Origin: Stentor roeselii
Lineage: Eukaryota > Ciliophora > Heterotrichea > Heterotrichida > Stentoridae
Length of the DNA: 64,000 nucleotides
Direction of reading: 5' to 3'
NCBI GenBank assembly: GCA_006503475.1
Contig: RSEH01000039.1
Span: 1 to 64,000, forward strand
A model generated the notes under the pieces. The model was given only the letters and a program-made list of their open reading frames with translations. It did not search any database and was not told the DNA's origin. Positions 11,371 to 21,502 of the stretch are shown in pieces; the stretch's first letter is position 1, and each line of letters starts with the position of its first letter. The position numbers and the translations under genes are program-made.

Positions 11371-12376
11371 ATGGCTATAAATATGTCTTGCTCTTACAGT
11401 GGCTGTCCTCTTGGAATCCGGAATTCTTGTAAAGGGTGTCCTAAAATGACATATTGGTGTGATGATCACTCAATGACTCATGAAAATGAAACAGATCACA
11501 ATCTTAACCGTATCACCAAGAATGAATTGAATCTTATATGTTTGAGTGATTTCAATTCAAAAATCCAAAAGTATATAGTTCAGATGGTTAATGATACTGA
11601 AAAAGTAATTATGGCTTTGAAAAAGTCATCAAGTGAAGCAATAAAGAGCATGAAAATAACAGCAAAAAATATCAAAAACATCTCCGAATTAGAAGAAAAT
11701 CTATTTTCACAAGAAAGAATCGCTTTTTTAGTAGCTGAGGTAGGAGAGATCTCAAATGACATAAAAATCAGCACACTAAGCAAAATAAGTGATTTGAAAC
11801 GAGAAATTTATGAAAAGGATCAGATACTCCAAAATATTGAGAACTTAAAAAAAACCATGTCAGCCCTAGAACAAAAAGAAAGAGCGAAAGGTTATACTTA
11901 AGTAGAACTTCAAGGCATGAATAAACATCAAAAGTTTCAATTTTTATGGGATAAATTCGGCAATTATTATAGAAATACTTATAATTGGTCAGAAGAATTT
12001 GTGCAAAATAACTATAAAGAACTCTTATTTTCTAGCGATGGAAAATATTGTTTTTTTTGTAATCAATATTAAGGTAATCTCGAAAAAGATTGTAACCTAC
12101 AACGAAGATCGTAACCTACAATGAAGAATATCGTAACCTACGACGAAGCTTGTAACCTACATCGAAGCGGGTAACCTACATTGAAGATAGTAACCTATAT
12201 CAAAGAGGGTAACCTACATTTAGGTAAGGGATATAGAAGTCTGTATCGTCTACATAGTGCAAGTTTGGAACCTGGAAACGAAACGACGAGAGTTAGGCGA
12301 CTATCATGATTCTTCTGATGCAAGAAAATGGAAAGATCGATACATCGAGTGCATCTATGAAGAGTGGGGCTATTAG
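11371..12376 (+). CDS. B-box-like zinc finger, coiled coil and partial WD40 protein; possibly a dying gene
   Basis: The N-terminus has a Cys/His cluster (CSYSGCPLG, CKGC, YWCDDHSMTH) like a B-box. A coiled coil runs to about residue 173. A 15-nt intron at 11891-11905 removes the TAA there and joins ERAK to ELQGMNKHQKFQFLW. The frame then enters a WD blade (SSDGKYCFFCNQY), which stops unless further splicing occurs. The blade resumes at about 12252 with IVQVWNLETKRREL and ends in TAG at 12376. Between the two halves lies an array of intron-like units. Removing units 1 and 3-10 of that array while keeping unit 2 as exon gives one open frame into VQVWNLE. Only about one blade is left where a propeller needs about seven, so the gene may be truncated or non-functional. 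Confidence 0.5.
11891..11905 (+). other. 15-nt intron
   Basis: The sequence is gttatacttaagtag. It has GT at the start, AG at the end and A at position 10. Removal eliminates an in-frame TAA and continues the coiled-coil frame. Confidence 0.7.
12059..12239 (+). repeat. Array of ten intron-like units of 15-16 nt
   Basis: Ten consecutive units each begin GTAA and end AAG, TAG or similar AG. They lie at 12059-12073, 12074-12088, 12092-12107, 12111-12126, 12133-12148, 12152-12167, 12171-12186, 12190-12205, 12209-12223 and 12224-12239. Units 3-9 share the core gtaacctac. Spacers are 0, 3 or 6 nt (att, atc, aatatc, ctt, cgg, ata, agg). Nine of ten have A at position 10, the fixed A of the window's true 15-nt introns. 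The array sits between the two halves of a WD40 blade. It is either a set of real mini-introns with 3-nt exons or a minisatellite born from one intron. Confidence 0.75.
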
Positions 12377-13770
12377 TTTAGGTAATAAGATTAGTATTTG
12401 AAAAAAATTGTCTGAGTTTCCTTTCTTTTTAAGTAGTAGTCTAATATCTAGATCGTCTCAAATTTTTTTAAATAAAATTAAACAAAACTAAAGTAATGAA
12501 AGATAATAAATTAAAGGTAGATTACTTTCTAATGGTTGTTTGATCAATTGATTTTTATTAATATAATAATTGATAATGAAATAACTGAACTAAACTTGTT
12601 AATGATCAATGACTCTGCCAGTAAGAGCTCAACACAAAAGTATTTCACTCTTTCTATATCTAGATGCTTAGATATAACCTCAGTTTCAAAATTTTAGAAG
12701 AATTCGAAATATCTTCAAAGGAATTCTGAGTACTGAAAGTCAGCGAAGACCAAAGTCTTGGAAATTTGATTGGTCTTGAGGAAGGACTGATTCTATTTGA
12801 ACATATCATGGATGATTCAGATGAAAGCATTTATAATCATTCATATTCATGGTAAAGTCTTATCTCTGGCGATTTTCAGAATATACAAAGAATGAATTTA
12901 ACAACTCCCCATTCGCTGAAAATCTCTTACGAATCACAGTCGCCTCATCTTGCACAAACTCGGAGGTTACCAAACTAATAAATCATCAAAGACTAGACAC
13001 CTATCTTCATTACAAATCTAAAATTGATCTTTCTACGAAATATTTATACATAGCCTATTCTAATGATTCCTTTCTTGAAATCTGATTTACAATTAAACGA
13101 AATAGAAATCAAAAGATTTGCAGAAATAGAATCTCTGAAAATATTAAACTAAAATGTAGTCCTAGCCATTGCAGACTATTATTATAGAATTTTTCTCGGT
13201 GAATAATTTCGAATGTATGGGTGAAATGAACTGTGGTATTGACTCAAGTTTCATTGAAATTTCAGATTGCAACAAAATTTATTTTTGTTGAAACATCATA
13301 AAAAATTTAAAGTTTTTGATATAATAGAATGCTATTATACTAAATAAAAATAACTTTGAACATGCAAATTTAAAGAGATAGAAACTTACCATAAATTCAA
13401 GCTGCAATCGAACTTTCAGAATGAAATAATTTTATGATAAGCTACCTCTATGCAATCTATATAACACAATTGTATTTTAATTATTTATTTTTTATACTCT
13501 ACGAGTTTTGCTATAGTATCAATTGAAAATATTACTCTAAAATCGTAAATTTTATAATTATTATCTTTTCTAATCCTTTCTTTCTAGATTCAAGCTATAA
13601 TATTCAACTTTACCTTTTGTAAGAAATTAAGTTTATAGATCTTGAAATAAATAATCATCCATATATAATCAAGAAGTTATTAAGATTTTTTCAAGAATTG
13701 TCTAATACTTTGGATAAAATCAATTACACATAATAAAGCAGATGAAAACTAAATAATACAACCCTTAAAT
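12377..13770. other. AT-rich intergenic sequence, possible gene fragment near 12.85-13.08 kb
   Basis: The only open stretch is about 78 codons at 12849-13085 (containing SEVTKLINHQRLDTYLHY), preceded by broken coding-like text from about 12650. I do not recognise it and see no intron that extends it, so it is more likely a relic than a gene. The remainder is AT-rich and featureless. Confidence 0.4.
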
Positions 13771-14270
13771 TTAACCTATGATAATAATTTCTAATCTAAA
13801 ACTAAGATATCCTGGTCCTCCAGTATTTATTACGTTAATTTTAATATCATTCAGTCCTTTCTTAACATATTTAGTAACATCACATACTACCTCAATCACC
13901 GTATAATAAGACGAACAGTTTGTATATTCATCATTAAGATAAATGTATGCTTGGTCGTCAACATTAAAGTAAATATTGGATGCTATTATCTTTTTATCAG
14001 GGACTTCAAATGTTTTATTGAAAACTAGCATATAGTTGATTTGATTTGCTTGATCAGCTGAGGTTTCCCAAATAGCTGTTCCTCCGGTATAGGGATTTGG
14101 GTCAATGTATCCAGATTTTATTTTGGCATATGCTCCAAGAGGGGAATTTGGCCCAACTACCCATAAAGAAGTATCACTAAAAATTTGAATTGTTGAAATT
14201 GCATCAGAAAAGGTTGAACAGGAGTACGGTAAAGCTGTAGAGAGATACACAAACTTAAAACAAAAATCAT
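13771..14270 (-). CDS. Small secreted protein with a galactose-binding-like beta-sandwich
   Basis: The main open frame (about 159 codons) encodes a beta-rich domain with AIWETSADQANQ, FEVPDKKI and YIYLNDEYTNC. It ends GYLSFRLEIIIIG, a layout like galactose-binding or discoidin-type folds. That frame has no ATG of its own. An ATG at 14270 begins MIFVLSL, a good signal-peptide start in another frame. Joining the two needs removal of 14 nt (gtatctctctacag) or 20 nt, neither being the usual 15 nt. The protein is probably exported. The exact 5' structure is uncertain, and a recent frame lesion is the alternative. Confidence 0.5.
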
Positions 14271-15800
14271 TTTATTAAGTCTAAGAGTATTTAATTTATA
14301 GATTAATCACTTTGATGATATTACTAAGTTTTATTTAAATCTAGAGAAAATTAATTCGATTTTTTTTTAAATCTCATAAATTTATTGAGTTATGAAGAAT
14401 TTATTGAGTGAGGATCGGTATTCACTAAGAGTTTTCAATTGGCTACTAACTAAGTCTTGTAACCATATTGAGACAATTTCTTAGGGTATTATTATTCATT
14501 TCTGAAAATGAAATACTTTTGATTGAATTGATCTCTTTTTTGATGTATTTATAAATTGCTTTTCTCGTTTGATGTGAACATAAGAATTCAATATCTCTAC
14601 ATTGGCAGATTCATATACCTTTATTGTTTAATTCTTTCTATATGATTTATGATGTCCATCAATCTTTTAAAGTAATTTCAAAAATTTGCCCTCCCAACTA
14701 ATTCTTCTACACAAATAATTTGCTAACGTCTATGACTCAATGTTGATATTTTCTTTAAAATGGCCAACCCAAGTAGAGCCTTGAAAATTCAATTTGAATT
14801 ATTTTTATCAATCAAAATTTTATCAGTGTTGAAATGTGGCCTGCTCATCCACCTAATTCCCCAGAGATCTTCTACAAGTCCTTAAGACTTTTTCCTGGGA
14901 AGTAATAGGATGAGCCTTGATACGAACTCCAGGAGAAAAAAACCACTGATTATGTTTGCTTAATTATTCCTTTATATAACGTATGTTGTTTGAACAGTAG
15001 AAAAATACCGTTAGAATTTTTAAAAATCGAAAATATGAAATTTTTAGAGAAATTTGAATTTAGGGAGAATTTTGAATTTTTTATTTAGGTAGATTGATAC
15101 ACTAAGGGATTTAAAATTTTCTCATTTTTATGCTGATTCAAAGGTTTTAGAATCAGATTTGGGTGAGAAATTAGAATCTTTGATCAGTTTAAAGTTTAAT
15201 ATACTGTTAAAATAATATAAAAAAAAATCCAATGCTAGTAAAAGTTATAAACGCTCCAGCTTGCATGAGTATCAATTTTAAACATTTGGTCGATAGGGTT
15301 AAATAATTTCTTTTGTAAGGATTTCAAGTGTGTAAACTGAAGTTAGAATAACGAAAAGTAGTTAATTGAAGAGCTGTCAGTAACTTACTAATATTGATTG
15401 AATGAAAAATTTAAGAAAACAGTTGAAAACTAGTTTGATGTAGGAGGAGAGACATCCGACATGAAAGAAAATCAAGTCAGTGTAAACGCGAACCATCGGA
15501 GATATATTTTGATTGATTTTAAAGTAAATGCATCAAAACTATTAATATTGAGTGAGTTTAACTGATATGAACTCAAGCCAATGTAACTAAACACGATACT
15601 CTCTGATTGTAGTTAGACTATGACGTTAAAAAATCCATAAATTATAACTACTATCATCAATATTCTTTTCACAGTAAACTTTAAAGACTATCAAATGTTC
15701 ATCAAGGGTTAAAATTTTTGTTATTTCTAAATCCCTCTTCAATTATCACGTAAGCTATAACAATAAACCCAAATTTCCATCAGATAATCACCATATAATA
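14271..15800. other. AT-rich intergenic sequence
   Basis: About 1.5 kb with no supported gene, RNA gene or clear repeat. Short open pieces occur in several frames, but none shows a recognisable motif. Confidence 0.4.
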
Positions 15801-18146
15801 ATGTCTGACCTAGATTTCACTAACTCCGCTCTGAAATTTCAATCAACCAATAAACCACCCATCTCCAACTACCAAAAAGATCTCAACAAAAAAATCCAAG
15901 CTTCTCAAAAAATCCAAAAATTATCTCACTGGAAAGCGATTTACAGCCCCATTTACCACGAATCTCAAATATTCACGTTATCTCCTTGCGGGTCATTCGC
16001 AGCTCTGGGTACCTCAAGTCCCGATATAGAAATTCTGAACATCGAGCAAGACATAATCGAGCAAACAATTCAAGGGTCAAGCAAAGTGACGTCCTTGTCA
16101 TTTTCCCCATCAGGCCACTTCCTGCTCTGCGGGTTTGAAAGAGATCTGGCCGTGTGGGACCTGTTAAACAGAAAATTCACCTTAAAAATCTTGATGTTAT
16201 CTAAATCTCCTGCCCCAGCAATTTTTTCGGCAAATGAAGATTTTATTATCAGTTCAGAAAAAATTGATGTCGTTTTTTGGAACTTTTTTCAAGGTATTGA
16301 AGAATTCAGACTTCAAGGACACAAAAATAATGTTTTGTCTCTTGCAAGGTCTGTTGATGGACATGCTTTTGTAAGTGGCTCAGAAGATGGCTCGATTATT
16401 TTTTGGAATCTTCGAGAAAGAAAACTTGAATTTGAGATAAATGCTCAGAATAAGGTCAAGTCTGTTGAAATTTCGAGTAATGGAAAATTTGTTGCTTGGA
16501 TTTTTGGAAATATTCTGAAAGTTTGGAAGTTTTATGAAAAATGTGAAGTATTTTCTTTTAAACATATGATGGAAGTTGAGTCAGTGAAATTTTCTCCGGA
16601 TAATAAAACTTTGGCCAGTACTTCGAATGATATTTTTATAAGGATCTTTGATTTAGAGAAAAAACAACTAGTTAACTTGTACTTCGATGTATTGTATGAC
16701 AGTCCTCAAATAGTTTTCAGTCCTGATGAAAAGATATTAATGATATGCTTTAATTACGGAATAATCACCAAGTGGAATGTTGCAAAAAGACCTAAACAAG
16801 TCAGTTATTTCCAAGATTTAGAATATGATGAATACTTTGTTATCAATTCAGACGATCATAAATATTTAGGACTGTCAAGCCCTACTCAAGGGCTAAAAAT
16901 TTTAAACGTGAAAAAAAAGCGAATTGATTTTTATTTAAATGAAAAGATGAATAAATATGATTTTATTAAAGTTTCGAAAAATGGCCTTCTTTTGATGACG
17001 ATCGAGAAACAAAGTTTAATCATCTGGGACTTGAAAAAAAATGAAAAATTTTTTGAAGTTGATTGTGTTTTCAGCAACTTGAATAAATTTCCAATATCGA
17101 AAAATTTTTCTTTAGTTGTTGTTCCTGTCAGTCTTACTCTTTTAAGTGTCTGGAATACAGAGAAAAAATTGAAAATTTTCGATGTTTATAGGGAAGATAT
17201 TAAATATTCTGCTGTTTCATTTTCGAATGATGATCGGCTTATTGCTTTTGGGTTCGAAGATGGATTTATTGTTGTCTGGCAAGTTGAGCCACTTTGCGAA
17301 GTATTTAGTCTTAAGAATAACGAACATATTATCAAAAATTTACTTTTTACTAAAGATCAAAAGTACTTTATTAGTACAACTGCTTTTTCTGCTTATGTTT
17401 GGAACATGAAGGAAAGGGTTCTAGAATTTGAGATAATTTTTGAATCTTCTACTAAATTTATAGCAGGTTTAATAGGACCTTATCTGGTTTTGATCACAAA
17501 TAAGATAAATTTTTGGAATCTTAATGAACAATACAAAGAGTTTATGATTGATTCTCCAGGTAACTATAATAATTTTATATTCAATGGCAAATATCTATTA
17601 AGCCCTCATAATTATCATCTAAACTATTGGAAATTTCCAGAATATCTCGAAACCCAAACATTTGATGAGTTTGAAAGGTTTATTCCTTTAAAATTTTCAA
17701 GAAACAATAAATACGCTATTAGTGGTCATGAAAAAATATTAAAATTATGGCTTGTTGAAGAGAATAAAGAAATTCTAAGCTTTAAGGCTCATAAGAACTG
17801 GATTAGAACTGTTTCTTTTTCATATGATTCTCGATTTATTGTTAGTGGTGGTGATGACTGTTGTGTTAAAATCTGGGAATTAGATGGAACTGAAATTTTA
17901 TGTTTCAATGGACATAAAAGCTGGGTTTTGACTGCTGAATTTTCAAGGGATGGGAAATATTTGATAAGTGGTTCGCATGATAGGGTTGTTTTATTCTGGA
18001 AATTCGGATTTGATCAGGAAGTGAAAGCTATTCGTGTACTTAAGGAAGTCATTTATTCTGCTTGCTTTTCAAATAGTGGAAAATTTATAGCTGTTGAAAC
18101 TATTTCAGAAGTAATGAGAATTTTAAAGGTTAGAGTAATTTTATAG
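15801..18146 (+). CDS. Large WD40-repeat protein, probably two propellers
   Basis: Protein of 781 residues. After a polar N-terminus of about 60 residues, WD40 units follow almost to the end. Clear examples are GSEDGSIIFWNL near 195 and the typical pair GGDDCCVKIWEL and GSHDRVVLFWKF near 690-730. Fourteen or so blades would make two seven-bladed propellers. No enzymatic domain, signal peptide or membrane segment is visible. WD40 proteins act as scaffolds. The partner cannot be named, and the protein lacks the family signatures of known ciliary WD proteins. The start is the only ATG near the 5' end of the frame and follows a very AT-rich leader. Confidence 0.75.
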   Translation: MSDLDFTNSALKFQSTNKPPISNYQKDLNKKIQASQKIQKLSHWKAIYSPIYHESQIFTLSPCGSFAALGTSSPDIEILNIEQDIIEQTIQGSSKVTSLSFSPSGHFLLCGFERDLAVWDLLNRKFTLKILMLSKSPAPAIFSANEDFIISSEKIDVVFWNFFQGIEEFRLQGHKNNVLSLARSVDGHAFVSGSEDGSIIFWNLRERKLEFEINAQNKVKSVEISSNGKFVAWIFGNILKVWKFYEKCEVFSFKHMMEVESVKFSPDNKTLASTSNDIFIRIFDLEKKQLVNLYFDVLYDSPQIVFSPDEKILMICFNYGIITKWNVAKRPKQVSYFQDLEYDEYFVINSDDHKYLGLSSPTQGLKILNVKKKRIDFYLNEKMNKYDFIKVSKNGLLLMTIEKQSLIIWDLKKNEKFFEVDCVFSNLNKFPISKNFSLVVVPVSLTLLSVWNTEKKLKIFDVYREDIKYSAVSFSNDDRLIAFGFEDGFIVVWQVEPLCEVFSLKNNEHIIKNLLFTKDQKYFISTTAFSAYVWNMKERVLEFEIIFESSTKFIAGLIGPYLVLITNKINFWNLNEQYKEFMIDSPGNYNNFIFNGKYLLSPHNYHLNYWKFPEYLETQTFDEFERFIPLKFSRNNKYAISGHEKILKLWLVEENKEILSFKAHKNWIRTVSFSYDSRFIVSGGDDCCVKIWELDGTEILCFNGHKSWVLTAEFSRDGKYLISGSHDRVVLFWKFGFDQEVKAIRVLKEVIYSACFSNSGKFIAVETISEVMRILKVRVIL

Positions 18147-19552
18147 TAGTTTAGAAACTGGAAATTTGTTGAAGTATTTAAAAATACATTTAAAATTTTC
18201 TGCTTTAGAAGAAAATACCTCGGAACTTTGAAAATACTTTTTCTGCTTATATGGGGCTGCTGAAAACTTTAATTATAAAGCAAGTACTGACATTACAAAT
18301 AAATATAATTGCTGGTTTCATTATAAGATTCAATCTATATACCGAAAAGGATTATTTATAAGCGTCAATTTTCGTAACTATTCTCATTATCGGTTAATAA
18401 TGGAAATAATTTCCTGATAACTAGTTTCAAGTAATTTATACATTACTACGAAAATTATATATAACCTAAAGGATGCTGTGATTTAAATAAGAGATCAAGT
18501 TCAATAAAAACCAAACGAGAAGATTTGATTAGATTCAAGATTAGGAGAACCGTTTATATAAAAAATATAAAGGTAGGTTTCATTCAAGTTTGAGGGTTCT
18601 TAATAGTAGTTATTTATTGGAGGTCAGCAATAACATAAAACAAATTTTTTAGTTGTGTCATTCTTGAAATTATGACTATTAAAATTTGCACTATTAAAAT
18701 TTGCACTATTAAAATATCCAGCCTATATCAACAAAAATGAATTAATTATCTTGAGAAAGGTAAGGCTAGAAGAATTTCAAAAAAAACTGAGCAAGCCAAA
18801 TAAAATTTGTCATAATTCTTTCGATAATATTTATATGAATTGAATTAAGTATTATGTGTTTTGTCTAGATTATTCTAAAAGTGAATAAGTCTTGAGTATT
18901 AGAATTTAAAAGCAAATAAGTAATAAATAGCCATCTCTAATTTCTATTCAGAAAAATTAGTAATAATATGTTCTTTTTTTAATAATGCTCAGGTATCTAT
19001 TCATCAGCTTATTCAGTATTATAAGAAAAGGAATATTAGATTTAGATTATTCCTTGAGGAAACATCAGAGATCGATCTTTAAAAAAACGTTAGATCAATG
19101 AGTATAGAAAAAATCATCATATTTAATGAAGCCAGAATACAAAATTTAATAATAATGCAAATTATTGAGATTCTAATTATAATTTTGAACTATTTCAATA
19201 TAGATCCCTTCTAAATGATAATATGATACTAATCATATCTAGTATGTAAAATCAACAATTCAAATACTGCAGATTTTGAAATTTGAAGCCAACTTTACAT
19301 TTATTTGAAGTCTTAGTAATCAAGCCCAATCAATTAGTGATTCCCTAAAAACTAATATAAAACAAATCTATAATAACTATGTTAAAAGTTCTTTCTACTA
19401 GTCAAAATGAAATAAAATCATTGAATTTTTTATGAATTTTCATCACTTTTCTTTAAAGTCCTCAAAATTTTTATAGTTTTAAAACTAATTTCCCGGTATA
19501 TAAACAAAACACTTAATTCATCCCTAATAAATATTCCAATTCAAACCAAATA
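18147..19552. other. AT-rich intergenic sequence
   Basis: About 1.4 kb without a supported gene. It contains one short perfect-to-near-perfect triple repeat (listed separately) and otherwise shows no structure that I can interpret. Confidence 0.4.
18675..18719 (+). repeat. Three tandem copies of a 15-bp unit
   Basis: The unit actattaaaatttgc occurs twice exactly and a third time ending aatatcc. It is a small local expansion in AT-rich spacer DNA, with no visible role. Confidence 0.7.
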
Positions 19553-20068
19553 ATGAAAAAAATGACTTCCTTCGATCAATTATTTGAACGCGAAGACTGC
19601 ATTTCCGAGTTATCCGTGACATCCGAAAACTTCCAAAAGCGAATGAGTCGAATATACTCATCAAACCTAGAACAAACCTACAAGCTAATAAACGAATGTT
19701 CCTTAAAAAACAAGGAATACCAAACCAAACTTCTAGAGTAATCTTTATTCAGACTATCCGACCAAAACACAAAAATTCTAAAAGAAAACCAAGAACTAAA
19801 ATCAAGACTTTCATCTTTAACAAGTCCAGCAGGTTCCGATTCTGAAACTTCAACAAAAAACCAAGAGCCAAGTCACGAGCAAAGCCGAGTGTCGACCCTT
19901 TGGCCCAGCGAGAGTCTTCTGGACTCATCATCAGGTTCTTTGCGCCCTAGCCTGTTAGAGCGAGCTTCAATTAAAACCTCGCCAAGGAGATCTCTTCAGT
20001 TCCCATCAAAAAAACACGCAGTGCTGAAGACAGCCCTGATTCATTCAGTGTCTTTTTTAAACTTTTAG
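19553..20068 (+). CDS. Small coiled-coil protein with Ser-rich tail
   Basis: Two exons joined by a 15-nt intron at 19738-19752, which removes a TAA. The spliced protein is about 166 residues. An N-terminal helical region (FQKRMSRIYSSNLEQTYKLI) continues across the splice into LSDQNTKILKENQELKSRL, a plausible coiled coil. A disordered Ser/Pro-rich segment and a basic C-terminus ending SVSFLNF follow. It lies tail-to-tail with the ODAD3-like gene, 18 nt away. Several neighbours are ciliary, but no family motif identifies this protein. Confidence 0.65.
19738..19752 (+). other. 15-nt intron
   Basis: The sequence is gtaatctttattcag, with GT, AG and A at position 10. Its removal keeps the coiled coil in frame past a TAA. 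Confidence 0.8.
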
Positions 20069-20086
20069 ATGTTCTATTAAATTTGA

Positions 20087-21478
20087 TTATTTCAACTCGC
20101 CCAGTGTTGTGAAGTCGTTTTCGTCTTGGTTGAAGGACGTGTCGTGGATGTACTTCGGCTTTGGGACTTTTCCTGGATGCATGTCTTTGAATAGGTCGAG
20201 AACTGTTTTTTTATTTGCTTTTTCGAGCTCGTTTAAGTGGAAGGCTTGTCTTTCTTGAACGTCTTTGCAGATCAACTTGCATTTTTCGAGGATTTCGAGA
20301 AAGTCTTTCACGGTCTTTCCGCTGATGTTTAGGTGAAGGTCTGAGTTTATCTTTTGGATTGTTCCTTCGATTTGGCTGAATTGTTGCTTTACGAACTTGT
20401 TGTCTTCGATGTTTTTTTCTAAGGATTTACGCTCTTCTTCGATTGAGTGGTTTAAATCGATTATTTGACCTGTGTAGGGCGAGTTGGCCTCTTTTGATAC
20501 AAGAAGCAATTCATGTAATTCATTCTTAACTTTTTCATTCTTTGCTTTAAGTATACTAAGTTGATTCTCAGATTCACTAATAGAATTCTGCAACTGAGCA
20601 ATATCCTCATCTTTCTTCAAAAACCGATCAACAACAGTCCTAACTTTCGAAATTCCAGTTGCAACCCTAATTTTAGTAAAAGCATCCTCCGCATCTTCCG
20701 ACTCCTTAAAAGCCATATCTTGTTTATACTTGATAAAACTGTAATAAATCTTATACAAAATAATCTGTTCCTTACATTCAATTTCCTGAGCATTTCTATT
20801 CTCATTAGCTGCGATTTCAGCGATTTCCGCCTGCCTATTAATCCTTTGAATCCGTCTTTCAGTAGCCTGTTTTTTATTCGTAGCAGCTTTTTCAAGTCTT
20901 TTAATCAAATCCTCCTTATTTTTTTTTTCAATTAAAACTTCTTCAGAAATACTTTTAAGCAGTCTTTGCGACTGTGCCTTTTCCTCTTTATTCCTCATTG
21001 ATTTTTTTTGGTATTCAGAAAGATGATTTTTAACAAGACTAAGTTTTCCATGCAAGTCAGAAGATTTGAGTTCAAGTTGAACAGATTCAGCTTTCATCCT
21101 GCTGCACATATGATCAAGACTTTTATTATCCTGTGACTCTTTTTCTAATTTTCTCTTCAAGCTATCCAGTTCTCTCTGCAGATAAATCATTTTTGCTGAA
21201 ATCGATGATTGATCTTCACTGAAGTTCGCAGTAGTTGAGTCAAGTTTTTCGATTTGTTTCGACATTATTCCGATTTTTTCTCTTTTTTTCAGGTTTTCAT
21301 GAAGGATATGGTCGTAGGCCTTGCGGATCATCACGAGTTGCAAGGTGATTTCACGGATCTCTTCATCGTTTTGCAATGAAGAAAAATCGTAATTGTCGGT
21401 ACTTCGAACTAAGTCGAACTTGCTTGTACTGATGTTTGAGGTGCTTTGAAGGAATTTCTTTCGCAGGGTAACTGACAT
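20087..21478 (-). CDS. Coiled-coil protein resembling outer dynein arm docking subunit CCDC151/ODAD3
   Basis: Protein of 463 residues, almost entirely coiled coil from about 40 to 430. The best clue is near 265-300: EDAFTKIRVATGISKV followed by VVDRFLKKDED. This resembles the conserved 'DAFQRIKDATGV...VVRRFL' segment of CCDC151/ODAD3 (ODA10 in Chlamydomonas), which helps attach outer dynein arms to doublet microtubules. A related CCDC63/CCDC114 member is the main alternative. The position in axonemes is family knowledge, not shown here. The gene is divergent from the CCDC61 gene with only 24 nt between the start codons, so the two may share a promoter. Confidence 0.6.
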   Translation of the reverse strand: MSVTLRKKFLQSTSNISTSKFDLVRSTDNYDFSSLQNDEEIREITLQLVMIRKAYDHILHENLKKREKIGIMSKQIEKLDSTTANFSEDQSSISAKMIYLQRELDSLKRKLEKESQDNKSLDHMCSRMKAESVQLELKSSDLHGKLSLVKNHLSEYQKKSMRNKEEKAQSQRLLKSISEEVLIEKKNKEDLIKRLEKAATNKKQATERRIQRINRQAEIAEIAANENRNAQEIECKEQIILYKIYYSFIKYKQDMAFKESEDAEDAFTKIRVATGISKVRTVVDRFLKKDEDIAQLQNSISESENQLSILKAKNEKVKNELHELLLVSKEANSPYTGQIIDLNHSIEEERKSLEKNIEDNKFVKQQFSQIEGTIQKINSDLHLNISGKTVKDFLEILEKCKLICKDVQERQAFHLNELEKANKKTVLDLFKDMHPGKVPKPKYIHDTSFNQDENDFTTLGELK

Positions 21479-21502
21479 TTATAGTGCTTTAGTCTTCAAT
21501 AA

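Noticed and set aside
12092-12239. CRISPR-like or telomere-like repeat
   Set aside because: Units have no conserved long repeat with unique spacers of 30 nt, and the motif is not a ciliate telomere repeat. Intron-like shape fits better.
12849-13085. 78-codon open frame, plus strand
   Set aside because: No recognisable domain, no intron to extend it, and broken text upstream.
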